Origin: Colwellia sp.
GTDB taxonomy: Bacteria; Pseudomonadota; Gammaproteobacteria; Enterobacterales; Alteromonadaceae
Length of the DNA: 52,900 nucleotides
Assembly (NCBI GenBank): GCA_013215385.1
Contig: JABSOY010000026.1
Span: forward strand, 1-52,900
Direction of reading: 5' to 3'
Part shown: positions 9,762 to 17,450 of the stretch, one piece after another
Layout: each line of letters opens with the position of its first letter
Position numbering within the stretch: the stretch's first letter is position 1
Program-made: the position numbers and the translations under genes
The notes under the pieces: generated by a model
Databases searched by the model: none
What the model was told of the DNA's origin: nothing
The model's input: the letters and a program-made list of their open reading frames with translations, nothing else

Positions 9762-9887
9762 GATAACACAGTCGTTATCTGATTTTATTACCTAAAACGA
9801 GAAGTTAATTAACCAAATCGGTTTATAAATATTTTAGGGATATTCATATTTCTTCCTTATTTATCTATTACAATTTTTTACCGATTT
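9762..9887 (+). promoter_or_regulatory. tssA-hcp intergenic region: weak hairpin and an inverted repeat upstream of hcp
   Basis: Just after tssA, GATAAC (9762-9767) and GTTATC (9774-9779) can form a six-base-pair stem followed by a T-rich stretch, a weak terminator at best. Further on, AAATCGGT (9815-9822) and ACCGATTT (9880-9887) form an 8-base inverted repeat 57 bases apart, ahead of the hcp start at 9949. It may frame an hcp promoter or leader. I could not identify a sigma54 -24/-12 element. Confidence 0.3.
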
Positions 9888-9948
9888 AAAGCACAATATT
9901 TCATAGTATTACACCAAGTAATTATATAAACACAACGAGGAATAGAAT

Positions 9949-10479
9949 ATGGCTTCAATTTACATGAGAATTGATGGAAACGACACTATTAAAGGCTCAG
10001 CAACGGTAACGGATATCGGCGGCAAGAAAGGTTTTTTTGCTATAGACTCTATGTCTTGGAGTGCTATGCGAAATGTTTCAGTAGACATTGGTAACTCAGA
10101 TAATAATGATGGCGGCATGGTTGCCCTTGGTGAAGTTCAGTGTTCGAAACAGTTAGATGGAGCAAGTCCTTTTTTAACTACGTTTCTTTTTGCTCCAGGT
10201 GAAACAGGAAAGACAATAGAAGTTGTTTTCACCAAGCCAAACCGTGCGGGTAAAGGTTTGATTCCATATTTAATTGTTACTTTAGAAAATGCACGTATTT
10301 CTAGTTACTCTATTGCAGGAAGTGATGGCAGCCAACCGAATGAAAATTTCGCAATGACCTATGCAACTATTTCTCAGACCTATTATGTCGAGTCTGAAGG
10401 TGGCAAAGTTGAAAAGTCGGCGGAAGTTGCATTTAATACCCAAACTGCTGAAATAACTTCACAAGCTGATTTGAAATAA
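9949..10479 (+). CDS. hcp: T6SS tube protein Hcp (TssD)
   Basis: A 176-residue protein recognisable as Hcp from its N-terminus (ASIYMRIDG), the central LDGASPFL and TIEVVFTK segments, and the LENARISSYSI strand. Hcp forms hexameric rings that stack into the inner tube and is secreted with the spike. The length is slightly above the usual 160-172 residues. GAGG at 9936-9939, ten bases upstream of the ATG, is a fair ribosome binding site. It sits directly before the sheath genes tssB and tssC, so tube and sheath components are made together, ahead of a strong hairpin that follows tssC. Confidence 0.93.
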   Translation: MASIYMRIDGNDTIKGSATVTDIGGKKGFFAIDSMSWSAMRNVSVDIGNSDNNDGGMVALGEVQCSKQLDGASPFLTTFLFAPGETGKTIEVVFTKPNRAGKGLIPYLIVTLENARISSYSIAGSDGSQPNENFAMTYATISQTYYVESEGGKVEKSAEVAFNTQTAEITSQADLK

Positions 10480-10509
10480 TCATTAGATAATGAAGGTAGG
10501 AATAAAATA

Positions 10510-11013
10510 ATGGCATTAAATTCACAACATAAACGTGTAAGTAAAAATCGCGTTAGCATCACTTATGATGTTGAAACTAACGGAGCTGTAGAAACTAAAG
10601 AGCTCCCTTTTGTTGTTGGTGTTCTAGGTGACTTTTCAGCAGATAGAGAAGATAAACCAGATGCTGCTGACCGAGAGTTTTTTCAAATAGATAAAGATAA
10701 CTTTGATTCAGTATTAAAACGTGTTGGACCAGAACTGAAAATGAAAGTTGATAATGTGCTGACTGATGATAATAGCCAAATCGAAGCAAACTTATCATTC
10801 TCATCGATGAAAGACTTTACACCAGAAGCCATTGTTGAAAAAGTTGATGTGCTTAAAAATTTAGTCGAAACACGTAATCAATTAAAAGTCTTACTCAGTA
10901 AAGCAGACCGTTCTCGTGATCTAGAGAAACTGCTGAAAGAAGTGTTAACTAGTGCAGATACTATTAAGTCGTTATCTGATGAATTAGGCTTGAACTCGGG
11001 AGATGAAGCATAA
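10510..11013 (+). CDS. tssB: T6SS sheath small subunit TssB (VipA)
   Basis: A 167-residue protein with the TssB signature: basic N-terminus, RVSITYDVETNGAVETKELPFVVGVLGDFS near the front (split here: RVSITYDVETNG then KELPFVVGVLGDFS), and a helical C-terminus used to interlock with TssC. TssB and TssC form the contractile sheath around the Hcp tube. An AAGGTAGG-like ribosome binding site (10494-10501) precedes the ATG. The stop overlaps the tssC start by one base (TAATG), indicating translational coupling and matched production of the two sheath subunits. Confidence 0.95.
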   Translation: MALNSQHKRVSKNRVSITYDVETNGAVETKELPFVVGVLGDFSADREDKPDAADREFFQIDKDNFDSVLKRVGPELKMKVDNVLTDDNSQIEANLSFSSMKDFTPEAIVEKVDVLKNLVETRNQLKVLLSKADRSRDLEKLLKEVLTSADTIKSLSDELGLNSGDEA

Positions 11014-12491
11014 TGAGCACTGAACAAGAACAAAGTGGTGCACCGGAAGGTCAAGCACAAGATGTTAGCTTTTTAGATAGAGCAATTGCGGCGACCACAC
11101 AAACTACTCCAGATGCGACTAAAGAGCTAATTTCAACGTTAATGGACCAAGCTACAGAGGGGACAATAACGTGGGATAAAAACTTAACCAAAACAATTGA
11201 AAATGCTATCGCGGCGATTGATGAAAAGCTTTCTAAACAATTATCTGCTGTTATGCAGCAAGATAAGTTTAAAAAACTCGAAGGTTCATGGCGCGGATTA
11301 AATAAACTTGTCCGCGAAAGTGAGTTAGGGTCAAGTTTAAAAATTAAAATGGCTGATTACAATCGTGATGACATTTTAGAGCAGTTTGAAGATGCCCCAG
11401 CAATCGATCGCAGTCCATTATTTAATACGCTCTATCAAGGCGAGTACGGCACTGCTGGTGGTGAACCTTACGGTTTATTATTAGGCGATTACCAATTCGA
11501 TGCCAGCGATGAAAGCGTTTCATTGTTACGTTATATGGGCGAAGTAGCCGCTGCTTGTCATGCTCCTTTTGTTGCTGCTGCCTCATCTAATATGTTTGAA
11601 TTAGATAGCTATGAAGTCTTTAATGAAGGTAAACCAATTGCACCAGCATTTGATTCACCCGCTTATGCTTCTTGGAATTCATTCAGAGAAAGTGATGATG
11701 CCCGTTATGTGACGTTAACATTACCACAAACCATTGCTCGTCTACCTTATGGTCAAAAAGGTATTGCTACTAAGTCTTTTGATTATGAAGAACTAGGTAC
11801 TGATGCTGAAGGTAATCCAAAACCTACCGGTAATGATCAAATTGTTTGGTCTAATGCAGCATTCGAAATGGGTCTTAAAATGACTCAAGCATATTCTGCG
11901 TCGGGCTGGTGTACATCGATTCGTGGTTTGGAGAACGGTGGTAAAGTAGAATCTCTACCTAACCTAACCTTTAAATCTGAAGCTGGTGATATTCAACAGC
12001 AATGTCCAACGGAAGTTAATTTAACTGATGAACGTGAGAAAGAATTAAGTGACTTAGGCTTTTTGCCTCTAGTTCACTATAAAAATTCTGATTACGCGGT
12101 ATTCATTGGTGGACAAACAACTCAGAAGCCAAAAACCTATACTGATCCTGATGCAACATCTAATGCGGCTATTTCAGCGCGCTTACCATTTATTATGGCC
12201 AGTAGTCGTATCGCGCATTATTTGAAAATAATGGGTCGTGATAAGTTAGGCTCAAACCTTGAAGCGGCAGATGTATCTCGTGATTTGAATACTTGGATCA
12301 GTCAGTTTACTAATCCAGGTGCTATCGGTAATGAGCAACGAGCAAAAACACCTTTAGCAGAATCGGCTATTGAAGTTGTTGAACAACCAGGTAAGCCTGG
12401 TTCATATTCAGCAATTGCCCACTTGAAACCATGGTTACAAATGGAGTCACTAACGACTTCTGTTCGCATGGTAGCTAAGATCCCAGGGTAA
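11013..12491 (+). CDS. tssC: T6SS sheath large subunit TssC (VipB)
   Basis: A 492-residue protein with conserved TssC blocks: KLEGSWRGLNKLV, a GGEPYGLLLGDYQF segment, the ARYVTLTLPQTIARLPYG region, and a C-terminal RIAHYLKIMGRDKLGS block followed by LNTWISQFTNP. The length is normal for the family. It pairs with TssB in the sheath, and its N-terminus is normally recognised by ClpV or by TssB helices during recycling. The start overlaps the tssB stop by one base. A 17-bp hairpin follows it, separating the abundant tube and sheath genes from the rest of the cluster. Confidence 0.96.
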   Translation: MSTEQEQSGAPEGQAQDVSFLDRAIAATTQTTPDATKELISTLMDQATEGTITWDKNLTKTIENAIAAIDEKLSKQLSAVMQQDKFKKLEGSWRGLNKLVRESELGSSLKIKMADYNRDDILEQFEDAPAIDRSPLFNTLYQGEYGTAGGEPYGLLLGDYQFDASDESVSLLRYMGEVAAACHAPFVAAASSNMFELDSYEVFNEGKPIAPAFDSPAYASWNSFRESDDARYVTLTLPQTIARLPYGQKGIATKSFDYEELGTDAEGNPKPTGNDQIVWSNAAFEMGLKMTQAYSASGWCTSIRGLENGGKVESLPNLTFKSEAGDIQQQCPTEVNLTDEREKELSDLGFLPLVHYKNSDYAVFIGGQTTQKPKTYTDPDATSNAAISARLPFIMASSRIAHYLKIMGRDKLGSNLEAADVSRDLNTWISQFTNPGAIGNEQRAKTPLAESAIEVVEQPGKPGSYSAIAHLKPWLQMESLTTSVRMVAKIPG

Positions 12492-12501
12492 TACTTAATA
12501 A

Positions 12502-12538
12502 AGCATTAAGGCATGACCTAAGGTTATGCTTTAATGCT
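12502..12538 (+). terminator. 17-bp hairpin between tssC and the second tssC-like gene
   Basis: The arms at 12502-12518 and 12522-12538 pair over 17 consecutive positions (two of them G-U) around a three-base loop. Only a weak T/A stretch follows (ATTTAAACTT), so it is not a textbook intrinsic terminator. It probably attenuates readthrough or protects the 3' end of the hcp-tssB-tssC message, which encodes subunits needed in far greater amounts than the baseplate and membrane parts downstream. Confidence 0.6.
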
Positions 12539-12782
12539 ATTTAAACTTCGCTGATAATTTATATTTTTAGCCTGTGTGGCGATTAACAACCCTGTTATTC
12601 ATTGTAAATAGCTTAGCGGTAGTTGTGCTATTTTGATGATAAAATAGAGTGAATTCAGTCTAAAATAACGCCTGTTGATAGTGTATTTTAAAAATCACAT
12701 TGATAAAGAAAAACATTTTGATTTGCCTTTTTTTCAAAAGAAAATATTTGCTAAACTGAATGATAAAGATGCTAATAATAGT

Positions 12783-14195
12783 ATGAAAATAAAAAACAAT
12801 ACTGTTTGGTTAACAAAGCTGAATACGTTAAATAGTGAAGATCCCCTGTATTTACAACAAGCTTTGGCGTTGTTGACTGAATTAGATCAGGCGTTGATAT
12901 CATCATTGACAGCCGATACATTCAAAGCATTAATCATTACACTTATCGCAGAGATTGATTCAGCATTAAGTGATCAACTCTCTAAAGTTATGCAACACTC
13001 TGAATTTACCGCACTTGAAGCAAGGTGGCGTGGCCTAAATAATTTAGTTAGTGTGCCATTTAATAAAAATCGAATCAAAATAAAGTGCCTTGATTTTGAT
13101 TGGGACACCATATCGAGTGATGTTAATTTATCAAGTAGTTTAAAACGTAGTCAGCTCTACAATAAAATTGGTAATAAAGAGCTCAACACCTTGGGCGGAG
13201 AGCCATTCGGCACTATCATTATTGATCATCAAGTCTCAGCAGAGTTAAATGACTATAGTGATTATGATGATTTATATACCCTTGAACTGTTAGGAGCGTT
13301 AGGACAACTCTGTTTATGTCCTTTTATTTTATCACCTGATGAAACTTTTTTTGGTGAGGCGGGAGCACAATGGTTAACAGATACCCATCGTGTGCAACGT
13401 GTTGTTGATGGACCAGATTACCAAAGCTGGCAAAAGTTACGGGGTATGGCATCTAGTCGATTTATTGGCTTAGCTATGCCTAAAATCAAGTTACGTTCTT
13501 TATATAAAAATTACGGTTGTGGCTTTTTGTTCAATGAAGTATCACATGATAAACAAAGAGGGCTTTATGGACTGGCTCATTTTGCTTTTGTTTCAACTAT
13601 TGTGCGTGAATTTGATCGTATAAGTTGGTTTGGTTTTTTAAAGTCTCGTTGGAATGATAGGTTACAAGGCGCGGTGATTAATTTACCTGACACAGGCGTT
13701 CAACATGATTGGCATACGCCTCAACCTAAAGTCCGTTTATTCGGCAATATAGCTCAATTCTATGCCAAATTAGGTTTTATACCTTTAGCTCATAGCCCTT
13801 TAACAAAGAAATATTACTTTATGGATAACCACTCTGTTTGGTCAGGCCAAGATAGTGGTGATGATAAAGTACTCTCTTTAATCCAAACAACGTTAATTTG
13901 TTGTCGCATCGCCCATTATTTAAAAGTACAAATACGCGACGTTTTAGGTAGTTTCCTTAACGCAAATGAATGTGAATTACATCTGTCAAAATGGCTGAGT
14001 AAATATGTTTCTAATGTCTCATCAGCGAATGATGAAACATTGTCCAAGTACCCATTAAGAAGTGCTAAAGTTAAAGTTAAAGAATCTGTACATTCTCCGG
14101 GAGAATTCTCTTGTCAGGTTGCTTTACAGCCGCAATATCAATTCGACATGTTTGCTGGGCAAATCCTTCTGACCACAGAGTTAGGAGAAGGGTAA
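12783..14195 (+). CDS. Second TssC-like sheath protein (ImpD / TssC2 type)
   Basis: About 470 residues, homologous along its length to the neighbouring TssC: compare EARWRGLNNLV with EGSWRGLNKLV, TLGGEPFGTIIIDHQ with GGEPYGLLLGDYQ, and CRIAHYLKVQIRDVLGS with SRIAHYLKIMGRDKLGS. Tandem TssC-like genes occur in some T6SS clusters (impC/impD in Rhizobium; two TssC forms in Agrobacterium); in those I recall, only one pairs with TssB. The stop overlaps the tssE start by one base, so its translation is tied to the baseplate genes and not to tssB-tssC. The start is uncertain: ATG 12783 keeps every conserved block, while TTG 12675 would add 36 Lys-rich residues. Neither has a clear ribosome binding site. 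Confidence 0.85.
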   Translation: MKIKNNTVWLTKLNTLNSEDPLYLQQALALLTELDQALISSLTADTFKALIITLIAEIDSALSDQLSKVMQHSEFTALEARWRGLNNLVSVPFNKNRIKIKCLDFDWDTISSDVNLSSSLKRSQLYNKIGNKELNTLGGEPFGTIIIDHQVSAELNDYSDYDDLYTLELLGALGQLCLCPFILSPDETFFGEAGAQWLTDTHRVQRVVDGPDYQSWQKLRGMASSRFIGLAMPKIKLRSLYKNYGCGFLFNEVSHDKQRGLYGLAHFAFVSTIVREFDRISWFGFLKSRWNDRLQGAVINLPDTGVQHDWHTPQPKVRLFGNIAQFYAKLGFIPLAHSPLTKKYYFMDNHSVWSGQDSGDDKVLSLIQTTLICCRIAHYLKVQIRDVLGSFLNANECELHLSKWLSKYVSNVSSANDETLSKYPLRSAKVKVKESVHSPGEFSCQVALQPQYQFDMFAGQILLTTELGEG

Positions 14196-14608
14196 TGGTC
14201 TTTATTAAAACTTTTTTAAATGAATTACACTCAAATGATGAATCTCACTTGGTGACTTCGATTAAATATAATCTAAAACAACTATTAGAGAGTGAAGCCC
14301 CCTTGCTGGTCTTAGATCCACGTCTAGTTGAATCACAGCACTCTATTTTTGCTTTTGGCGTTGAAGACATTCAAAGTTTGAATTATCAGATGGGTAAAAA
14401 TATTTTTACTTCACGAATAAAAGCGCTGATTCGCAGTTTTGAACAGCGAATAGAAAATGTAGAAGTTGGTATTCTGGCGGATAAAGATAAGAGTAATACC
14501 ATACGGTTTACTATTTCAGGAGACTTAGTTGATGGACAAGCATTTCAATTGAACAGTAAATTAAATATTAGTGATTTTAGTTTAACGATGGAGAATGAAA
14601 TTGTCTGA
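14195..14608 (+). CDS. tssE: T6SS baseplate protein TssE (gp25-like)
   Basis: A 137-residue protein of the GPW/gp25 family. It has an N-terminal helix with SIKYNLKQLLESEAPLL, the LNYQMGKN turn, and a C-terminal strand pair with IRFTISGDL. TssE is a baseplate wedge component equivalent to T4 gp25. I chose the ATG at 14195, preceded by AGGAG (14183-14187) at seven bases. A longer frame from 14111 would add residues encoded inside the preceding gene with no family resemblance. It overlaps the second tssC-like gene by one base and tssF by 14 bases. Confidence 0.9.
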   Translation: MVFIKTFLNELHSNDESHLVTSIKYNLKQLLESEAPLLVLDPRLVESQHSIFAFGVEDIQSLNYQMGKNIFTSRIKALIRSFEQRIENVEVGILADKDKSNTIRFTISGDLVDGQAFQLNSKLNISDFSLTMENEIV

Positions 14609-16406
14609 ATTACTCAATCGTTATTTTGAACGAGAATTATCATTAATAAGACGTTCTGGCGGGAGTTTTAAAGCTAAACACCCTGATGCAGCAAATAGTA
14701 TGCATTTAAATGAAAAGCATTACGAAGATCCAAATATTACGCGCTTATTGGAATCAGTTGCTCTATTAAGTGCTAAGAATGAAATGAAGTTAGATCAACA
14801 GTTACCTCATTTATCCAATGCGGTATGTTCGGTCTTATATCCATCTTTTAATCAGCTTATGCCTTCTGTTATGAGTGTTAAGTTTGAAGCGGATTGTAAT
14901 GCTTTTGTCGAGCCTGAAAACATTTCAAAGCACGAAGAAATTAAAATTAAAAATGAAAACGGGCAAGTGTGCCAGTTTAAATTTTGTAATGATGCTTTAT
15001 TCTCGCCACTAACGCTCAACGATGTGAGTGCGAGGTACGCCCCTTTTCCTTTTGATTTACCAATAAAGCATGATGCCAATGCGGTCATACAATTAAAAAT
15101 TAATACTAATGATCCCCAAGCGATGATCTCACAGCTAATGCCTAACTCATTAAGCTTATATCTTAATGGTTTCGGTGAAGGAGCAACGGGTTTAATTGAG
15201 TTACTACTTTCACAATTATTGTTTATCTCAGTTTCAGATCCTAATTTTAGCCAACAAATATTATTAGATAAGTCATCTTTTAAACCTCGCTGTCTCGATG
15301 CTGATTTTAATGTACTCGATAAGAAAGCTAATGAATTCACCGCTTATCAAATGTTATTGGAATATTTTAATTATGCTGAAAAAAGAAAGTATTTTTATCT
15401 TAAAGGACTTCATAACGCCTGTTTAGCACTTAACACTAATGAAGTGGTGCTAAGCTTTTTTGTAAAAGATATTCCGACAGAATATATTGGTTTATTTGAT
15501 AGCAGTATTTTTCAATTAAATACCGCCTTAGTCGTTAACCAATTTACTCATCGAGCTGAGCCTATATATTACTCACATCAACAGTTATCGGTTCCGATAA
15601 ATCCTGATGTCAGTAATCAAGAAAGTAATATAGAAATCATTGCAGTAGAAAACGTGAAAGAAGTTAGACCCGATGGTGAGTACCCATTGAAGCCATTATT
15701 CGCTAAACGTTACTTTGATCAAGACCACCCTTTACTTTGGTTTAGTGAAAGTCATATCAATAGTGACAGGAAGTTTCAACATCATTTATCTATAAGCTTT
15801 GAGCCCGCAGACCGTAATCAATATGAAGTCACACAGCAACACTTATTGTCTACGGAATTAGTGTGTTGTAATGGTCGTTCACCGAGTTCTATAACTGCAG
15901 GTAATGAAGCTAAATTCTCTGGCGCAATTGAACTTGCGGGCAAGCTAGTTTCGCACAATATTCCAACCGTGCCACTTTATCCTAATGAATCACAGCAGTT
16001 ACATTGGCAACTTATCGAGCTATTAACGACTAACTTCAGTTCTTTGATTAACGTTAATAATCCGGTTGAAAAATTAAGAAATCTATTGTCAGTGTTCAGT
16101 CGTTCGTCTCAGCAACAAGAATTAGCGGGGGCAATTCAGAAAGTTGAATATCAACAGAAGGTTGCACGTGTTTTTATTGATGGTGTCAATATATTTACTT
16201 CAGGTACCCTGATCAAAATTGATGTGTCCGTTTTTGATCATTCAAATTCAGCTAACCTATGGCTTTTCATTCATCTGCTGAATCAATTTTTTGCAAGTTT
16301 TTGTAGTTTTGATCGTTTTGTTGAATTAGAAGTGACGTTAGTCACAGACCAAGGTAAAGAGGTTATTCAGTTTGATAAAACTCATGGCGCGCAACAATGT
16401 CTATGA
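14595..16406 (+). CDS. tssF: T6SS baseplate protein TssF (VasA / ImpG)
   Basis: A 603-residue protein that begins with the TssF signature: LNRYFERELSLIR, then FKAKHPDAA. The RLLESVALLSAK block follows, with a C-terminal LWLFIHLLNQFFASFCSFDRFVELEV segment typical of the family (cited in part: HLLNQFFASFCSFDRF). TssF with TssG and TssE forms the baseplate wedge. The gene overlaps tssE upstream (14 bases) and tssG downstream (10 bases), a tightly coupled translation unit. The length is normal. Confidence 0.94.
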   Translation: MKLSELLNRYFERELSLIRRSGGSFKAKHPDAANSMHLNEKHYEDPNITRLLESVALLSAKNEMKLDQQLPHLSNAVCSVLYPSFNQLMPSVMSVKFEADCNAFVEPENISKHEEIKIKNENGQVCQFKFCNDALFSPLTLNDVSARYAPFPFDLPIKHDANAVIQLKINTNDPQAMISQLMPNSLSLYLNGFGEGATGLIELLLSQLLFISVSDPNFSQQILLDKSSFKPRCLDADFNVLDKKANEFTAYQMLLEYFNYAEKRKYFYLKGLHNACLALNTNEVVLSFFVKDIPTEYIGLFDSSIFQLNTALVVNQFTHRAEPIYYSHQQLSVPINPDVSNQESNIEIIAVENVKEVRPDGEYPLKPLFAKRYFDQDHPLLWFSESHINSDRKFQHHLSISFEPADRNQYEVTQQHLLSTELVCCNGRSPSSITAGNEAKFSGAIELAGKLVSHNIPTVPLYPNESQQLHWQLIELLTTNFSSLINVNNPVEKLRNLLSVFSRSSQQQELAGAIQKVEYQQKVARVFIDGVNIFTSGTLIKIDVSVFDHSNSANLWLFIHLLNQFFASFCSFDRFVELEVTLVTDQGKEVIQFDKTHGAQQCL

Positions 16407-17446
16407 TGCAGCAAGCTTCTTTAATAGAACAAGTACAGGAATATCCTGAAAACTTTGATTTAGTACAGCTAGTTAGAGTACTAAATCGTCATTTTTCTAA
16501 AGTCTCTAAACCTTTTGAATTGATTATCGAAGCTGACCCTATGCCTAATAATATTGCGGCTGAAATTAGCGATTTTAATTTGGTGGGTCAAAAAGCAATT
16601 ATCTCTAGCAGTAAAACATCACTTACATCAGGTTACAGTGTTGTTCCTATTTATATATATGAAGAGCTATTAACCGCATTTCATGAAGAACAATATGCGT
16701 TAGCCGACTTTCTTAATATCTTTAATGATCGCTACTTTAAGTTGTATGTTCGCACAGTAGAAAAAACTCACTTACTATTAACCGATGAAATAGATCGCTA
16801 TTTAAATAGCACATCATTTCAACAGAAAAACCACAAAAAAGCACAAGTGCAACTGGCTAGCTGTCTTGCACAATTATCGGCTTTACCTGATGAAGTAGAG
16901 GTTAAAAACTGGCTAGGTTATAGTATGATTTTAGGGAGTCCCCATCGCTCTTTAGATGATTTACAACAAGTAGTCGCAGACTATTTTTCGTTAAAAGTGA
17001 GTATTAATAGTGGTCAACTAAACAAATATAAACTTGACCAAGAAAGCTGGACACGTTTAGGTGTTAAAAAATCTTTAAATAACCAAGATATAAATGGCAA
17101 GTTTTCAGAGCAAAACAATCAGTTAGGTCGTGGTTTTTTGCTGGGCCAACGCTGTTGGTTATCTAAAAAAAGAGTGAATATAACGCTAGAAGCTGAGTCA
17201 CAAGAACAGCTGAAACTTTTAGTCAATGATAGCGCTTGGTCTCGAGAACTAGCGAATATGACTCGTAGCTATTTACGTGATAAAACTGAAATTGCTATCT
17301 ATCTAAAAGCACCTGATAGCTGGTTTCACAGTATTCAATTATCAGTTGATATCGAAAAGACCGTTCGTTTAGGCCGCGGTTTTCACTTAAAAAATTCGCA
17401 ACAGAATAAACCTGTTGTTTATCTGAACCACCTAGTTAAGGATTAA
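16397..17446 (+). CDS. tssG: T6SS baseplate protein TssG (VasB / ImpH)
   Basis: A 349-residue protein in the usual TssG position after tssF. Visible family features are the FDLVQLVRVLNRH start, FNDRYFKLYVR in the middle, and the late WLGYSMILGSPHRS and GRGFLLGQRCWL blocks. TssG bridges two TssF copies in the baseplate wedge. It starts 10 bases inside tssF and ends four bases before tssH, so the run tssC2-tssE-tssF-tssG-tssH is essentially gapless. Confidence 0.9.
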   Translation: MSMMQQASLIEQVQEYPENFDLVQLVRVLNRHFSKVSKPFELIIEADPMPNNIAAEISDFNLVGQKAIISSSKTSLTSGYSVVPIYIYEELLTAFHEEQYALADFLNIFNDRYFKLYVRTVEKTHLLLTDEIDRYLNSTSFQQKNHKKAQVQLASCLAQLSALPDEVEVKNWLGYSMILGSPHRSLDDLQQVVADYFSLKVSINSGQLNKYKLDQESWTRLGVKKSLNNQDINGKFSEQNNQLGRGFLLGQRCWLSKKRVNITLEAESQEQLKLLVNDSAWSRELANMTRSYLRDKTEIAIYLKAPDSWFHSIQLSVDIEKTVRLGRGFHLKNSQQNKPVVYLNHLVKD

Positions 17447-17450
17447 TATC

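Noticed and set aside
14111-14194. Upstream extension of tssE inside the second tssC-like gene
   Set aside because: The extension has no TssE similarity, and the ATG at 14195 has AGGAG at proper spacing and a one-base stop/start overlap.
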